This document shows positions 10,952 through 24,483 of a DNA stretch of 64,000 bases, one piece after another. Within the stretch, counting starts at the first letter, position 1, and each line of letters opens with the position of its first letter. The stretch is from Paramoeba atlantica (taxonomy: Eukaryota; Discosea), in contig CDRNVI010000021.1 of NCBI GenBank assembly GCA_977017575.1, positions 434,001 through 498,000 of the forward strand, in the 5' to 3' direction. A program made the translations under genes and the position numbers. The notes under the pieces were generated by a model. The model saw only the letters and a program-made list of their open reading frames with translations, did not search any database and was not told the origin of the DNA.

Positions 10952-11276
10952 ATGCTGTGTGGTTCGACCAGGTAGCATGCAGAGGTGCAGCATCCGATCG
11001 TCATGAACTTTGTTGTAAAAAATGTTATTCAAACGTACAAAGCCGTCGTGTTCACTATTAAGGTATACTTAGCAGTGAGTTTCATTCTGTGACGGACAAG
11101 TACGATTTACACTGTATTCATGACACTATGAGAATGCATGCATGCACCGGCTCCATCTTATGTGAGGTACATTCTTGATATTTCTCGCCCCTCTTTTCAA
11201 AATTTATTGTGACAAACCGAAAAAACGTGTTCTATTGAAAACCAGACATTTTTACTATCTATCCTCATTTTCACTC

Positions 11277-11705
11277 ATGGCTCGCACCAAGGAATCGTCT
11301 CGTAAATCTACGGGGAAGGTACCACGCGCTGGTCTCGTCTCCAAAGGCAAGAAGACAAGCTCTTCCAAGGCGAAGAAAGCGTCCAGCGGCTCCAGTGGCA
11401 CCAAGAAGCCCCACCGCTTTCGCCCGGGGACCGTCGCCCTCCGTGACATCAAAAAGTACCAGAAGGGCACTGAACTTCTCCTCCGCAAGCTTCCCTTCCA
11501 GCGTCTGGTCCGTGAGATTGCTCTCAGCGGCAAAGATGGTCTGCGTTTCCAAGCCAGCGCCGTCCTCGCCATGCAGGAGGCAACGGAGGCCCACATGGTC
11601 AACTTGTTCGCGGACACCTGTCTGTGCGCTATCCACGGTCGCCGGGTAACCATCATGCCGAAGGACGTCCAGCTCGCCCGCCGTCTCCGCGGCGAACGCT
11701 TCTAA
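11277..11705 (+). CDS. H3: Histone H3, copy 5
   Basis: Protein identical to copy 1. Coding sequence as in copies 3 and 4. Confidence 0.98.
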   Translation: MARTKESSRKSTGKVPRAGLVSKGKKTSSSKAKKASSGSSGTKKPHRFRPGTVALRDIKKYQKGTELLLRKLPFQRLVREIALSGKDGLRFQASAVLAMQEATEAHMVNLFADTCLCAIHGRRVTIMPKDVQLARRLRGERF

Positions 11706-12039
11706 GCGTTTGTGAAATCCATTGAGTTCGGGAAGCCTCGCATACCCACTACGACAGCAACGATCTGAGGTTCTTTGTGCATTTCCTTCATTTTTGCACA
11801 AAGCCTTAATATGCTTTCTATGACATTAATGTTATTTGTAGTATCGGGTATAGGATGAATGCTTCACCTCCCATTCCCTCAACATAGACCACAGCGGCGT
11901 CGTGGGGCAAAACACACGCACACTGTGTGCGACGCTCCACAAACGAAATGGTTGTGTATTATGACGGATCTTGGCGCTCGTACGTAGTTTCTTTTTATCG
12001 TACTTTAGATTTTTTCATCTTACTTCCTATTCATTTCAA

Positions 12040-12348
12040 ATGGCGAAAGGCAAGAAATCTGGTGATGCTAAGGGCGCACACGGCACGAAACGCCAAAAGA
12101 AGGCATTGAAGGACAACATCCGCGGAATCACAAAGCCCGCAATTCGCCGCCTTGCGCGCCGTGGTGGTGTCAAGCGCATCAGCGGAATCATGTACGAAGA
12201 GGTCCGTGGGATCCTCAAGTCTTTCGTGGAGGGCGTTGTCCGTGACAGCGTGACGTACACTGAGCACAGCAAGCGCCAGACGGTCACTGCTCTCGACGTC
12301 GTGTACGCTCTCCGCAAGCGTGGACGCATGTTGTACGGATACGCATAA
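12040..12348 (+). CDS. H4: Histone H4, copy 5
   Basis: Protein identical to copy 1. Confidence 0.98.
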   Translation: MAKGKKSGDAKGAHGTKRQKKALKDNIRGITKPAIRRLARRGGVKRISGIMYEEVRGILKSFVEGVVRDSVTYTEHSKRQTVTALDVVYALRKRGRMLYGYA

Positions 12349-12668
12349 GGATGACACTGAACACATGTTGATGCAACGGGTCTGAATCTCCACAAGGGTA
12401 ATCGTCGGGTTCTCTCTCTGTCCCCGTGAATCATTTCTGTGCGCATTTTCTTTCGTATGAGTCTTGAGTTGCTTCTCTGGTATCATACTAGCGCTTGAAA
12501 CATTCCGCCGTTTGGAGAAAACAATTGACCTATGAATCAACTCTTCGTAAGAAAACTATAATGCGCTCATAAGCAATACATCACGTCTTATTTGTCCATT
12601 CACTCATTCGTAACAACTACTATTTTTTGAAAGAACTCTTATTACTTTTCTCTCTTATTCCTATCACT

Positions 12669-13067
12669 ATGGCTACCCCGAAGAGCAGCAAGAAGGCGAA
12701 GAGCACCAAGAGCAGCCAGAAGAGCCGTGGCGCGAAGACGGGTCTGATCTTTCCCGTGGGCCGCATCGGCTCCATGCTCCGCCGTGGACGCTACACCAAG
12801 CGTGTGGCCTCCGCCGCCCCGGTGTACCTCGCCGCTGTGTTGGAGTACCTCACTGCCGAGCTTCTCGAGCTCTCCGGTAAGGTTGCGGGCCAGCACCACA
12901 AGAAGCGTATTACCCCTCGTGCCGTCACACTCGCCGTCCGTCACGACGAGGAGCTTTCTCAGCTGCTAAGCAACGTCACCTTCACTCAGGGCGGCGTACT
13001 TCCCAACCTTCACGACATGCTCAAGAAGAAGAAGGCATCCCGCAAGGCGAGCAGCCAACAGGTGTAA
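12669..13067 (+). CDS. H2A: Histone H2A, copy 5 (Thr13)
   Basis: Same protein as copy 1. Downstream, a 3-bp deletion (TACGTTGTCCCG to TACGTCCCG) first appears and is shared through the ninth unit. Confidence 0.98.
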   Translation: MATPKSSKKAKSTKSSQKSRGAKTGLIFPVGRIGSMLRRGRYTKRVASAAPVYLAAVLEYLTAELLELSGKVAGQHHKKRITPRAVTLAVRHDEELSQLLSNVTFTQGGVLPNLHDMLKKKKASRKASSQQV

Positions 13068-13391
13068 GGTGCAATGAGTGCGTTATAATACGTCCCGCGT
13101 CACGTCACACAATCGGTACCCTTGTGAGATCCTTCTAGCATGGTGCTTCCCTTTCTTATGCACCATCCTAGGCATGTATTGACATGTACCTTGGCTCAGT
13201 AGAGCTACATTTTGTGAAGTTTCGGCGGATGCAATCAACGACATTGCGCACATCATACTAGGATACTGGTGGAGTATCGCGTGGGTGATACTTACCACGG
13301 TTCTCAATACATGTAAAACTTAAACCGTTCATTACGTAACCTCAATTCTTCGCCCTTATCCTTCTTTTTCTCCTACTCTACTTTATAACAC

Positions 13392-13718
13392 ATGGCGAAA
13401 GCAGCTAAAGTCGCAAAGAAGAGCTCTGGTCACCGCAAGTCCAAGAAGACCTTCAACACCTACATCTACCGCACCCTGAAGCAGATCCACAAAAACGTGG
13501 GATTCAGCAGCAAAGGGATCAAAGTTGTGAACTCTTTCGTGCAAGACATCTTTGAGCGCCTTGCCGTCGAGGCAGCCTCCCTCACGCGCTTCAACAAGAC
13601 CAAAACGTTGACTTCCCGCGAAGTACAAACCGCAGTGCGCCTGACTCTTCCCGCGGAGCTCGCAAAGCACGCAATGGCTGAGGGAACGAAGGCTGTCGCC
13701 AAGTTGGCCTCCCACTAA
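13392..13718 (+). CDS. H2B: Histone H2B, copy 5
   Basis: Protein identical to copy 1, including the GGA codon in AEGTK. A small insertion downstream (TCATTTGTTCGAAC in place of TCATGAAC) is shared by units 5-9. Confidence 0.98.
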   Translation: MAKAAKVAKKSSGHRKSKKTFNTYIYRTLKQIHKNVGFSSKGIKVVNSFVQDIFERLAVEAASLTRFNKTKTLTSREVQTAVRLTLPAELAKHAMAEGTKAVAKLASH

Positions 13719-14049
13719 ATGCTGTGTGGTTCGACCAGGTAGCATGCAGAGGTGCAGCATCCGATCGTCATTTGTTCGAACTTTGTTGTAAAAAATGTTA
13801 TTCAAACGTACAAAGCCGTCGTGTTCACTATTAAGGTATACTTAGCAGTGAGTTTCATTCTGTGACGGACAAGTACGATTTACACTGTATTCATGACACT
13901 ATGAGAATGCATGCATGCACCGGCTCCATCTTATGTGAGGTACATTCTTGATATTGCTCACCCCTCTTTTCAAAATTTATTGTGACAAACCGAAGAAACC
14001 TGTTCTATTGAAAACCAGACATTTTTACTATCTATCCTCATTTTCACTC

Positions 14050-14478
14050 ATGGCTCGCACCAAGGAATCGTCTCGTAAATCTACGGGGAAGGTACCACGC
14101 GCTGGTCTCGTCTCCAAAGGCAAGAAGACAAGCTCTTCCAAGGCGAAGAAAGCGTCCAGCGGCTCCAGTGGCACCAAGAAACCCCACCGCTTTCGCCCGG
14201 GGACCGTCGCCCTCCGTGACATCAAAAAGTACCAGAAGGGCACTGAACTTCTCCTCCGCAAGCTTCCCTTCCAGCGTCTGGTCCGTGAGATTGCTCTCAG
14301 CGGCAAAGATGGTCTGCGTTTCCAAGCCAGCGCCGTCCTCGCCATGCAGGAGGCAACGGAGGCCCACATGGTCAACTTGTTCGCGGACACCTGTCTGTGC
14401 GCTATCCACGGTCGCCGGGTAACCATCATGCCGAAGGACGTCCAGCTCGCCCGCCGTCTCCGCGGCGAACGCTTCTAA
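14050..14478 (+). CDS. H3: Histone H3, copy 6
   Basis: Protein identical to copy 1. It combines the AAA codon of copy 2 with the GCT/GCG codons of copies 3-5, a mosaic that suggests exchange between units. The leader has two substitutions shared by copies 6-11. Confidence 0.98.
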   Translation: MARTKESSRKSTGKVPRAGLVSKGKKTSSSKAKKASSGSSGTKKPHRFRPGTVALRDIKKYQKGTELLLRKLPFQRLVREIALSGKDGLRFQASAVLAMQEATEAHMVNLFADTCLCAIHGRRVTIMPKDVQLARRLRGERF

Positions 14479-14812
14479 GCGTTTGTGAAATCCATTGAGT
14501 TCGGGAAGCCTCGCATACCCACTACGACAGCAACGATCTGAGGTTCTTTGTGCATTTCCTTCATTTTTGCACAAAGCCTTAATATGCTTTCTATGACATT
14601 AATGTTATTTGTAGTATCGGGTATAGGATGAATGCTTCACCTCCCATTCCCTCAACATAGACCACAGCGGCGTCGTGGGGCAAAACACACGCACACTGTG
14701 TGCGACGCTCCACAAACGAAATGGTTGTGTATTATGACGGATCTTGGCGCTCGTACGTAGTTTCTTTTTATCGTACTTTAGATTTTTTCATCTTACTTCC
14801 TATTCATTTCAA

Positions 14813-15121
14813 ATGGCGAAAGGCAAGAAATCTGGTGATGCTAAGGGCGCACACGGCACGAAACGCCAAAAGAAGGCATTGAAGGACAACATCCGCGGAA
14901 TCACAAAGCCCGCAATTCGCCGCCTTGCGCGCCGTGGTGGTGTCAAGCGCATCAGCGGAATCATGTACGAAGAGGTCCGTGGGATCCTCAAGTCTTTCGT
15001 GGAGGGCGTTGTCCGTGACAGCGTGACGTACACTGAGCACAGCAAGCGCCAGACGGTCACTGCTCTCGACGTCGTGTACGCTCTCCGCAAGCGTGGACGC
15101 ATGTTGTACGGATACGCATAA
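14813..15121 (+). CDS. H4: Histone H4, copy 6
   Basis: Protein identical to copy 1. Confidence 0.98.
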   Translation: MAKGKKSGDAKGAHGTKRQKKALKDNIRGITKPAIRRLARRGGVKRISGIMYEEVRGILKSFVEGVVRDSVTYTEHSKRQTVTALDVVYALRKRGRMLYGYA

Positions 15122-15441
15122 GGATGACACTGAACACATGTTGATGCAACGGGTCTGAATCTCCACAAGGGTAATCGTCGGGTTCTCTCTCTGTCCCCGT
15201 GAATCATTTCTGTGCGCAATTTCTTTCGTATGAGTCTTGAGTTGCTTCTCTGGTATCATACTAGCGCTTGAAACATTCCGCCGTTTGGAGAAAACAATTG
15301 ACCTATGAATCAACTCTTCGTAAGAAAACTATAATGCGCTCATAAGCAATACATCACGTCTTATTTGTCCATTCACTCATTCGTAACAACTACTATTTTT
15401 TGAAAGAACTCTTATTACTTTTCTCTCTTATTCCTATCACT

Positions 15442-15840
15442 ATGGCTACCCCGAAGAGCAGCAAGAAGGCGAAGAGCACCAAGAGCAGCCAGAAGAGCCG
15501 TGGCGCGAAGACGGGTCTGATCTTTCCCGTGGGCCGCATCGGCTCCATGCTCCGCCGTGGACGCTACACCAAGCGTGTGGCCTCCGCCGCCCCGGTGTAC
15601 CTCGCCGCTGTGTTGGAGTACCTCACTGCCGAGCTTCTCGAGCTCTCCGGTAAGGTTGCGGGCCAGCACCACAAGAAGCGTATTACCCCTCGTGCCGTCA
15701 CACTCGCCGTCCGTCACGACGAGGAGCTTTCTCAGCTGCTAAGCAACGTCACCTCCACTCAGGGCGGCGTACTTCCCAACCTTCACGACATGCTCAAGAA
15801 GAAGAAGGCATCCCGCAAGGCGAGCAGCCAACAGGTGTAA
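15442..15840 (+). CDS. H2A: Histone H2A, copy 6 (Thr13, Phe105Ser)
   Basis: Differs from all other copies by Phe105 to Ser (TTC to TCC) in the NVTFTQGG segment leading into the docking domain, a position that is hydrophobic in most H2As. Thr13 as in copy 1. If real, this protein could be slightly less stable in the octamer. Confidence 0.97.
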   Translation: MATPKSSKKAKSTKSSQKSRGAKTGLIFPVGRIGSMLRRGRYTKRVASAAPVYLAAVLEYLTAELLELSGKVAGQHHKKRITPRAVTLAVRHDEELSQLLSNVTSTQGGVLPNLHDMLKKKKASRKASSQQV

Positions 15841-16164
15841 GGTGCAATGAGTGCGTTATAATACGTCCCGCGTCACGTCACACAATCGGTACCCTTGTGA
15901 GATCCTTCTAGCATGGTGCTTCCCTTTCTTATGCACCATCCTAGGCATGTATTGACATGTACCTTGGCTCAGTAGAGCTACATTTTGTGAAGTTTCGGCG
16001 GATGCAATCAACGACATTGCGCACATCATACTAGGATACTGGTGGAGTATCGCGTGGGTGATACTTACCACGGTTCTCAATACATGTAAAACTTAAACCG
16101 TTCATTACGTAACCTCAATTCTTCGCCCTTATCCTTCTTTTTCTCCTACTCTACTTTATAACAC

Positions 16165-16491
16165 ATGGCGAAAGCAGCTAAAGTCGCAAAGAAGAGCTCT
16201 GGTCACCGCAAGTCCAAGAAGACCTTCAACACCTACATCTACCGCACCCTGAAGCAGATCCACAAAAACGTGGGATTCAGCAGCAAAGGGATCAAAGTTG
16301 TGAACTCTTTCGTGCAAGACATCTTTGAGCGCCTTGCCGTCGAGGCAGCCTCCCTCACGCGCTTCAACAAGACCAAAACGTTGACTTCCCGCGAAGTACA
16401 AACCGCAGTGCGCCTGACTCTTCCCGCGGAGCTCGCAAAGCACGCAATGGCTGAGGGCACGAAGGCTGTCGCCAAGTTGGCCTCCCACTAA
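16165..16491 (+). CDS. H2B: Histone H2B, copy 6
   Basis: Protein identical to copy 1, with GGC in AEGTK. Confidence 0.98.
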   Translation: MAKAAKVAKKSSGHRKSKKTFNTYIYRTLKQIHKNVGFSSKGIKVVNSFVQDIFERLAVEAASLTRFNKTKTLTSREVQTAVRLTLPAELAKHAMAEGTKAVAKLASH

Positions 16492-16822
16492 ATGCTGTGT
16501 GGTTCGACCAGGTAGCATGCAGAGGTGCAGCATCCGATCGTCATTTGTTCGAACTTTGTTGTAAAAAATGTTATTCAAACGTACAAAGCCGTCGTGTTCA
16601 CTATTAAGGTATACTTAGCAGTGAGTTTCATTCTGTGACGGACAAGTACGATTTACACTGTATTCATGACACTATGAGAATGCATGCATGCACCGGCTCC
16701 ATCTTATGTGAGGTACATTCTTGATATTGCTCACCCCTCTTTTCAAAATTTATTGTGACAAACCGAAGAAACCTGTTCTATTGAAAACCAGACATTTTTA
16801 CTATCTATCCTCATTTTCACTC

Positions 16823-17251
16823 ATGGCTCGCACCAAGGAATCGTCTCGTAAATCTACGGGGAAGGTACCACGCGCTGGTCTCGTCTCCAAAGGCAAGAAG
16901 ACAAGCTCTTCCAAGGCGAAGAAAGCGTCCAGCGGCTCCAGTGGCACCAAGAAACCCCACCGCTTTCGCCCGGGGACCGTTGCCCTCCGTGACATCAAAA
17001 AGTACCAGAAGGGCACTGAACTTCTCCTCCGCAAGCTTCCCTTCCAGCGTCTGGTCCGTGAGATTGCTCTCAGCGGCAAAGATGGTCTGCGTTTCCAAGC
17101 CAGCGCCGTCCTCGCCATGCAGGAGGCAACGGAGGCCCACATGGTCAACTTGTTCGCGGACACCTGTCTGTGCGCTATCCACGGTCGCCGGGTAACCATC
17201 ATGCCGAAGGACGTCCAGCTCGCCCGCCGTCTCCGCGGCGAACGCTTCTAA
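16823..17251 (+). CDS. H3: Histone H3, copy 7
   Basis: Protein identical to copy 1. A synonymous GTT in PGTVAL is shared with copies 8 and 11. Confidence 0.98.
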   Translation: MARTKESSRKSTGKVPRAGLVSKGKKTSSSKAKKASSGSSGTKKPHRFRPGTVALRDIKKYQKGTELLLRKLPFQRLVREIALSGKDGLRFQASAVLAMQEATEAHMVNLFADTCLCAIHGRRVTIMPKDVQLARRLRGERF

Positions 17252-17585
17252 GCGTTTGTGAAATCCATTGAGTTCGGGAAGCCTCGCATACCCACTACGA
17301 CAGCAACGATCTGAGGTTCTTTGTGCATTTCCTTCATTTTTGCACAAAGCCTTAATATGCTTTCTATGACATTAATGTTATTTGTAGTATCGGGTATAGG
17401 ATGAATGCTTCACCTCCCATTCCCTCAACATAGACCACAGCGGCGTCGTGGGGCAAAACACACGCACACTGTGTGCGACGCTCCACAAACGAAATGGTTG
17501 TGTATTATGACGGATCTTGGCGCTCGTACGTAGTTTCTTTTTATCGTACTTTAGATTTTTTCATCTTACTTCCTATTCATTTCAA

Positions 17586-17894
17586 ATGGCGAAAGGCAAG
17601 AAATCTGGTGATGCTAAGGGCGCACACGGCACGAAACGCCAAAAGAAGGCATTGAAGGACAACATCCGCGGAATCACAAAGCCCGCAATTCGCCGCCTTG
17701 CGCGCCGTGGTGGTGTCAAGCGCATCAGCGGAATCATGTACGAAGAGGTCCGTGGGATCCTCAAGTCTTTCGTGGAGGGCGTTGTCCGTGACAGCGTGAC
17801 GTACACTGAGCACAGCAAGCGCCAGACGGTCACTGCTCTCGACGTCGTGTACGCTCTCCGCAAGCGTGGACGCATGTTGTACGGATACGCATAA
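17586..17894 (+). CDS. H4: Histone H4, copy 7
   Basis: Protein identical to copy 1. Confidence 0.98.
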   Translation: MAKGKKSGDAKGAHGTKRQKKALKDNIRGITKPAIRRLARRGGVKRISGIMYEEVRGILKSFVEGVVRDSVTYTEHSKRQTVTALDVVYALRKRGRMLYGYA

Positions 17895-18214
17895 GGATGA
17901 CACTGAACACATGTTGATGCAACGGGTCTGAATCTCCACAAGGGTAATCGTCGGGTTCTCTCTCTGTCCCCGTGAATCATTTCTGTGCGCAATTTCTTTC
18001 GTATGAGTCTTGAGTTGCTTCTCTGGTATCATACTAGCGCTTGAAACATTCCGCCGTTTGGAGAAAACAATTGACCTATGAATCAACTCTTCGTAAGAAA
18101 ACTATAATGCGCTCATAAGCAATACATCACGTCTTATTTGTCCATTCACTCATTCGTAACAACTACTATTTTTTGAAAGAACTCTTATTACTTTTCTCTC
18201 TTATTCCTATCACT

Positions 18215-18613
18215 ATGGCTACCCCGAAGAGCAGCAAGAAGGCGAAGAGCATCAAGAGCAGCCAGAAGAGCCGTGGCGCGAAGACGGGTCTGATCTTTCC
18301 CGTGGGCCGCATCGGCTCCATGCTCCGCCGTGGACGCTACACCAAGCGTGTGGCCTCCGCCGCCCCGGTGTACCTCGCCGCTGTGTTGGAGTACCTCACT
18401 GCCGAGCTTCTCGAGCTCTCCGGTAAGGTTGCGGGCCAGCACCACAAGAAGCGTATTACCCCTCGTGCCGTCACACTCGCCGTCCGTCACGACGAGGAGC
18501 TTTCCCAGCTGCTAAGCAACGTCACCTTCACTCAGGGCGGCGTACTTCCCAACCTTCACGACATGCTCAAGAAGAAGAAGGCATCCCGCAAGGCGAGCAG
18601 CCAACAGGTGTAA
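18215..18613 (+). CDS. H2A: Histone H2A, copy 7 (Ile13)
   Basis: Ile13 type, with one private synonymous Ser codon (TCC) in EELSQLL. Confidence 0.98.
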   Translation: MATPKSSKKAKSIKSSQKSRGAKTGLIFPVGRIGSMLRRGRYTKRVASAAPVYLAAVLEYLTAELLELSGKVAGQHHKKRITPRAVTLAVRHDEELSQLLSNVTFTQGGVLPNLHDMLKKKKASRKASSQQV

Positions 18614-18937
18614 GGTGCAATGAGTGCGTTATAATACGTCCCGCGTCACGTCACACAATCGGTACCCTTGTGAGATCCTTCTAGCATGGTGCTTCCCTTT
18701 CTTATGCACCATCCTAGGCATGTATTGACATGTACCTTGGCTCAGTAGAGCTACATTTTGTGAAGTTTCGGCGGATGCAATCAACGACATTGCGCACATC
18801 ATACTAGGATACTGGTGGAGTATCGCGTGGGTGATACTTACCACGGTTCTCAATACATGTAAAACTTAAACCGTTCATTACGTAACCTCAATTCTTCGCC
18901 CTTATCCTTCTTTTTCTCCTACTCTACTTTATAACAC

Positions 18938-19264
18938 ATGGCGAAAGCAGCTAAAGTCGCAAAGAAGAGCTCTGGTCACCGCAAGTCCAAGAAGACCTTC
19001 AACACCTACATCTACCGCACCCTGAAGCAGATCCACAAAAACGTGGGATTCAGCAGCAAAGGGATCAAAGTTGTGAACTCTTTCGTGCAGGACATCTTTG
19101 AGCGCCTTGCCGTCGAGGCAGCCTCCCTCACGCGCTTCAACAAGACCAAAACGTTGACTTCCCGCGAAGTACAAACCGCAGTGCGCCTGACTCTTCCCGC
19201 GGAGCTCGCAAAGCACGCAATGGCTGAGGGCACGAAGGCTGTCGCCAAGTTGGCCTCCCACTAA
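18938..19264 (+). CDS. H2B: Histone H2B, copy 7
   Basis: Protein identical to copy 1, with a private synonymous CAG in SFVQDIF. Confidence 0.98.
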   Translation: MAKAAKVAKKSSGHRKSKKTFNTYIYRTLKQIHKNVGFSSKGIKVVNSFVQDIFERLAVEAASLTRFNKTKTLTSREVQTAVRLTLPAELAKHAMAEGTKAVAKLASH

Positions 19265-19595
19265 ATGCTGTGTGGTTCGACCAGGTAGCATGCAGAGGTG
19301 CAGCATCCGATCGTCATTTGTTCGAACTTTGTTGTAAAAAATGTTATTCAAACGTACAAAGCCGTCGTGTTCACTATTAAGGTATACTTAGCAGTGAGTT
19401 TCATTCTGTGACGGACAAGTACGATTTACACTGTATTCATGACACTATGAGAATGCATGCATGCACCGGCTCCATCTTATGTGAGGTACATTCTTGATAT
19501 TGCTCACCCCTCTTTTCAAAATTTATTGTGACAAACCGAAGAAACCTGTTCTATTGAAAACCAGACATTTTTACTATCTATCCTCATTTTCACTC

Positions 19596-20024
19596 ATGGC
19601 TCGCACCAAGGAATCGTCTCGTAAATCTACGGGGAAGGTACCACGCGCTGGTCTCGTCTCCAAAGGCAAGAAGACAAGCTCTTCCAAGGCGAAGAAAGCG
19701 TCCAGCGGCTCCAGTGGCACCAAGAAACCCCACCGCTTTCGCCCGGGGACCGTTGCCCTCCGTGACATCAAAAAGTACCAGAAGGGCACTGAACTTCTCC
19801 TCCGCAAGCTTCCCTTCCAGCGTCTGGTCCGTGAGATTGCTCTCAGCGGCAAAGATGGTCTGCGTTTCCAAGCCAGCGCCGTCCTCGCCATGCAGGAGGC
19901 AACGGAGGCCCACATGGTCAACTTGTTCGCGGACACCTGTCTGTGCGCTATCCACGGTCGCCGGGTAACCATCATGCCGAAGGACGTCCAGCTCGCCCGC
20001 CGTCTCCGCGGCGAACGCTTCTAA
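19596..20024 (+). CDS. H3: Histone H3, copy 8
   Basis: Protein identical to copy 1. Coding sequence as copy 7. Confidence 0.98.
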   Translation: MARTKESSRKSTGKVPRAGLVSKGKKTSSSKAKKASSGSSGTKKPHRFRPGTVALRDIKKYQKGTELLLRKLPFQRLVREIALSGKDGLRFQASAVLAMQEATEAHMVNLFADTCLCAIHGRRVTIMPKDVQLARRLRGERF

Positions 20025-20358
20025 GCGTTTGTGAAATCCATTGAGTTCGGGAAGCCTCGCATACCCACTACGACAGCAACGATCTGAGGTTCTTTGTGCA
20101 TTTCCTTCATTTTTGCACAAAGCCTTAATATGCTTTCTATGACATTAATGTTATTTGTAGTATCGGGTATAGAATGAATGCTTCACCTCCCATTCCCTCA
20201 ACATAGACCACAGCGGCGTCGTGGGGCAAAACACACGCACACTGTGTGCGACGCTCCACAAACGAAATGGTTGTGTATTATGACGGATCTTGGCGCTCGT
20301 ACGTAGTTTCTTTTTATCGTACTTTAGATTTTTTCATCTTACTTCCTATTCATTTCAA

Positions 20359-20667
20359 ATGGCGAAAGGCAAGAAATCTGGTGATGCTAAGGGCGCACAC
20401 GGCACGAAACGCCAAAAGAAGGCATTGAAGGACAACATCCGCGGAATCACAAAGCCCGCAATTCGCCGCCTTGCGCGCCGTGGTGGTGTCAAGCGCATCA
20501 GCGGAATCATGTACGAAGAGGTCCGTGGGATCCTCAAGTCTTTCGTGGAGGGCGTTGTCCGTGACAGCGTGACGTACACTGAGCACAGCAAGCGCCAGAC
20601 GGTCACTGCTCTCGACGTCGTGTACGCTCTCCGCAAGCGTGGACGCATGTTGTACGGATACGCATAA
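20359..20667 (+). CDS. H4: Histone H4, copy 8
   Basis: Protein identical to copy 1. Confidence 0.98.
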   Translation: MAKGKKSGDAKGAHGTKRQKKALKDNIRGITKPAIRRLARRGGVKRISGIMYEEVRGILKSFVEGVVRDSVTYTEHSKRQTVTALDVVYALRKRGRMLYGYA

Positions 20668-20987
20668 GGATGACACTGAACACATGTTGATGCAACGGGT
20701 CTGAATCTCCACAAGGGTAATCGTCGGGTTCTCTCTCTGTCCCCGTGAATCATTTCTGTGCGCAATTTCTTTCGTATGAGTCTTGAGTTGCTTCTCTGGT
20801 ATCATACTAGCGCTTGAAACATTCCGCCGTTTGGAGAAAACAATTGACCTATGAATCAACTCTTCGTAAGAAAACTATAATGCGCTCATAAGCAATACAT
20901 CACGTCTTATTTGTCCATTCACTCATTCGTAACAACTACTATTTTTTGAAAGAACTCTTATTACTTTTCTCTCTTATTCCTATCACT

Positions 20988-21386
20988 ATGGCTACCCCGA
21001 AGAGCAGCAAGAAGGCGAAGAGCATCAAGAGCAGCCAGAAGAGCCGTGGCGCGAAGACGGGTCTGATCTTTCCCGTGGGCCGCATCGGCTCCATGCTCCG
21101 CCGTGGACGCTACACCAAGCGTGTGGCCTCCGCCGCCCCGGTGTACCTCGCCGCTGTGTTGGAGTACCTCACTGCCGAGCTTCTCGAGCTCTCCGGTAAG
21201 GTTGCGGGCCAGCACCATAAGAAGCGTATTACCCCTCGTGCCGTCACACTCGCCGTCCGTCACGACGAGGAGCTTTCTCAGCTGCTAAGCAACGTCACCT
21301 TCACTCAGGGCGGCGTACTTCCCAACCTTCACGACATGCTCAAGAAGAAGAAGGCATCCCGCAAGGCGAGCAGCCAACAGGTGTAA
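20988..21386 (+). CDS. H2A: Histone H2A, copy 8 (Ile13)
   Basis: Ile13 type. A synonymous CAT in GQHHKK is shared only with copy 9. Confidence 0.98.
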   Translation: MATPKSSKKAKSIKSSQKSRGAKTGLIFPVGRIGSMLRRGRYTKRVASAAPVYLAAVLEYLTAELLELSGKVAGQHHKKRITPRAVTLAVRHDEELSQLLSNVTFTQGGVLPNLHDMLKKKKASRKASSQQV

Positions 21387-21710
21387 GGTGCAATGAGTGC
21401 GTTATAATACGTCCCGCGTCACGTCACACAATCGGTACCCTTGTGAGATCCTTCTAGCATGGTGCTTCCCTTTCTTATGCACCATCCTAGGCATGTATTG
21501 ACATGTACCTTGGCTCAGTAGAGCTACATTTTGTGAAGTTTCGGCGGATGCAATCAACGACATTGCGCACATCATACTAGGATACTGGTGGAGTATCGCG
21601 TGGGTGATACTTACCACGGTTCTCAATACATGTAAAACTTAAACCGTTCATTACGTAACCTCAATTCTTCGCCCTTATCCTTCTTTTTCTCCTACTCTAC
21701 TTTATAACAC

Positions 21711-22037
21711 ATGGCGAAAGCAGCTAAAGTCGCAAAGAAGAGCTCTGGTCACCGCAAGTCCAAGAAGACCTTCAACACCTACATCTACCGCACCCTGAAG
21801 CAGATCCACAAAAACGTGGGATTCAGCAGCAAAGGGATCAAAGTTGTGAACTCTTTCGTGCAAGACATCTTTGAGCGCCTTGCCGTCGAGGCAGCCTCCC
21901 TCACGCGCTTCAACAAGACCAAAACGTTGACTTCCCGCGAAGTACAAACCGCAGTGCGCCTGACTCTTCCCGCGGAGCTCGCAAAGCACGCAATGGCTGA
22001 GGGAACGAAGGCTGTCGCCAAGTTGGCCTCCCACTAA
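21711..22037 (+). CDS. H2B: Histone H2B, copy 8
   Basis: Protein identical to copy 1, with the GGA codon seen in copies 1 and 5. Confidence 0.98.
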   Translation: MAKAAKVAKKSSGHRKSKKTFNTYIYRTLKQIHKNVGFSSKGIKVVNSFVQDIFERLAVEAASLTRFNKTKTLTSREVQTAVRLTLPAELAKHAMAEGTKAVAKLASH

Positions 22038-22368
22038 ATGCTGTGTGGTTCGACCAGGTAGCATGCAGAGGTGCAGCATCCGATCGTCATTTGTTCGAAC
22101 TTTGTTGTAAAAAATGTTATTCAAACGTACAAAGCCGTCGTGTTCACTATTAAGGTATACTTAGCAGTGAGTTTCATTCTGTGACGGACAAGTACGATTT
22201 ACACTGTATTCATGACACTATGAGAATGCATGCATGCACCGGCTCCATCTTATGTGAGGTACATTCTTGATATTGCTCACCCCTCTTTTCAAAATTTATT
22301 GTGACAAACCGAAGAAACCTGTTCTATTGAAAACCAGACATTTTTACTATCTATCCTCATTTTCACTC

Positions 22369-22797
22369 ATGGCTCGCACCAAGGAATCGTCTCGTAAATC
22401 TACGGGGAAGGTACCACGCGCTGGTCTCGTCTCCAAAGGCAAGAAGACAAGCTCTTCCAAGGCGAAGAAAGCGTCCAGCGGCTCCAGTGGCACCAAGAAA
22501 CCCCACCGCTTTCGCCCGGGGACCGTCGCCCTCCGTGACATCAAAAAGTACCAGAAGGGCACTGAACTTCTCCTCCGCAAGCTTCCCTTCCAGCGTCTGG
22601 TCCGTGAGATTGCTCTCAGCGGCAAAGATGGTCTGCGTTTCCAAGCCAGCGCCGTCCTCGCCATGCAGGAGGCAACGGAGGCCCACATGGTCAACTTGTT
22701 CGCGGACACCTGTCTGTGCGCTATCCACGGTCGCCGGGTAACCATCATGCCGAAGGACGTCCAGCTCGCCCGCCGTCTCCGCGGCGAACGCTTCTAA
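22369..22797 (+). CDS. H3: Histone H3, copy 9
   Basis: Protein identical to copy 1. Coding sequence as copy 6. Confidence 0.98.
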   Translation: MARTKESSRKSTGKVPRAGLVSKGKKTSSSKAKKASSGSSGTKKPHRFRPGTVALRDIKKYQKGTELLLRKLPFQRLVREIALSGKDGLRFQASAVLAMQEATEAHMVNLFADTCLCAIHGRRVTIMPKDVQLARRLRGERF

Positions 22798-23131
22798 GCG
22801 TTTGTGAAATCCATTGAGTTCGGGAAGCCTCGCATACCCACTACGACAGCAACGATCTGAGGTTCTTTGTGCATTTCCTTCATTTTTGCACAAAGCCTTA
22901 ATATGCTTTCTATGACATTAATGTTATTTGTAGTATCGGGTATAGAATGAATGCTTCACCTCCCATTCCCTCAACATAGACCACAGCGGCGTCGTGGGGC
23001 AAAACACACGCACACTGTGTGCGACGCTCCACAAACGAAATGGTTGTGTATTATGACGGATCTTGGCGCTCGTACGTAGTTTCTTTTTATCGTACTTTAG
23101 ATTTTTTCATCTTACTTCCTATTCATTTCAA

Positions 23132-23440
23132 ATGGCGAAAGGCAAGAAATCTGGTGATGCTAAGGGCGCACACGGCACGAAACGCCAAAAGAAGGCATTG
23201 AAGGACAACATCCGCGGAATCACAAAGCCCGCAATTTGCCGCCTTGCGCGCCGTGGTGGTGTCAAGCGCATCAGCGGAATCATGTACGAAGAGGTCCGTG
23301 GGATCCTCAAGTCTTTCGTGGAGGGCGTTGTCCGTGACAGCGTGACGTACACTGAGCACAGCAAGCGCCAGACGGTCACTGCTCTCGACGTCGTGTACGC
23401 TCTCCGCAAGCGTGGACGCATGTTGTACGGATACGCATAA
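23132..23440 (+). CDS. H4: Histone H4, copy 9 (Arg36Cys)
   Basis: Carries Arg36 to Cys (CGC to TGC, counting Met; Arg35 of mature H4) in the nearly invariant PAIRRLARR helix that contacts DNA. It is unique among ten copies. A C-to-T change at a CG site could be a true variant or a base-call error. Confidence 0.97.
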   Translation: MAKGKKSGDAKGAHGTKRQKKALKDNIRGITKPAICRLARRGGVKRISGIMYEEVRGILKSFVEGVVRDSVTYTEHSKRQTVTALDVVYALRKRGRMLYGYA

Positions 23441-23760
23441 GGATGACACTGAACACATGTTGATGCAATGGGTCTGAATCTCCACAAGGGTAATCGTCGG
23501 GTTCTCTCTCTGTCCCCGTGAATCATTTCTGTGCGCAATTTCTTTCGTATGAGTCTTGAGTTGCTTCTCTGGTATCATACTAGCGCTTGAAACATTCCGC
23601 CGTTTGGAGAAAACAATTGACCTATGAATCAACTCTTCGTAAGAAAACTATAATGCGCTCATAAGCAATACATCACGTCTTATTTGTCCATTCACTCATT
23701 CGTAACAACTACTATTTTTTGAAAGAACTCTTATTACTTTTCTCTCTTATTCCTATCACT

Positions 23761-24159
23761 ATGGCTACCCCGAAGAGCAGCAAGAAGGCGAAGAGCACCA
23801 AGAGCAGCCAGAAGAGCCGTGGCGCGAAGACGGGTCTGATCTTTCCCGTGGGCCGCATCGGCTCCATGCTCCGCCGTGGACGCTACACCAAGCGTGTGGC
23901 CTCCGCCGCCCCGGTGTACCTCGCCGCTGTGTTGGAGTACCTCACTGCCGAGCTTCTCGAGCTCTCCGGTAAGGTTGCGGGCCAGCACCATAAGAAGCGT
24001 ATTACCCCTCGTGCCGTCACACTCGCCGTCCGTCACGACGAGGAGCTTTCTCAGCTGCTAAGCAACGTCACCTTCACTCAGGGCGGCGTACTTCCCAACC
24101 TTCACGACATGCTCAAGAAGAAGAAGGCATCCCGCAAGGCGAGCAGCCAACAGGTGTAA
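23761..24159 (+). CDS. H2A: Histone H2A, copy 9 (Thr13)
   Basis: Thr13 type, carrying the CAT codon of copy 8, so it mixes markers of two subfamilies. Confidence 0.98.
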   Translation: MATPKSSKKAKSTKSSQKSRGAKTGLIFPVGRIGSMLRRGRYTKRVASAAPVYLAAVLEYLTAELLELSGKVAGQHHKKRITPRAVTLAVRHDEELSQLLSNVTFTQGGVLPNLHDMLKKKKASRKASSQQV

Positions 24160-24483
24160 GGTGCAATGAGTGCGTTATAATACGTCCCGCGTCACGTCAC
24201 ACAATCGGTACCCTTGTGAGATCCTTCTAGCATGGTGCTTCCCTTTCTTATGCACCATCCTAGGCATGTATTGACATGTACCTTGGCTCAGTAGAGCTAC
24301 ATTTTGTGAAGTTTCGGCGGATGCAATCAACGACATTGCGCACATCATACTAGGATACTGGTGGAGTATCGCGTGGGTGATACTTACCACGGTTCTCAAT
24401 ACATGTAAAACTTAAACCGTTCATTACGTAACCTCAATTCTTCACCCTTATCCTTCTTTTTCTCCTACTCTACTTTATAACAC

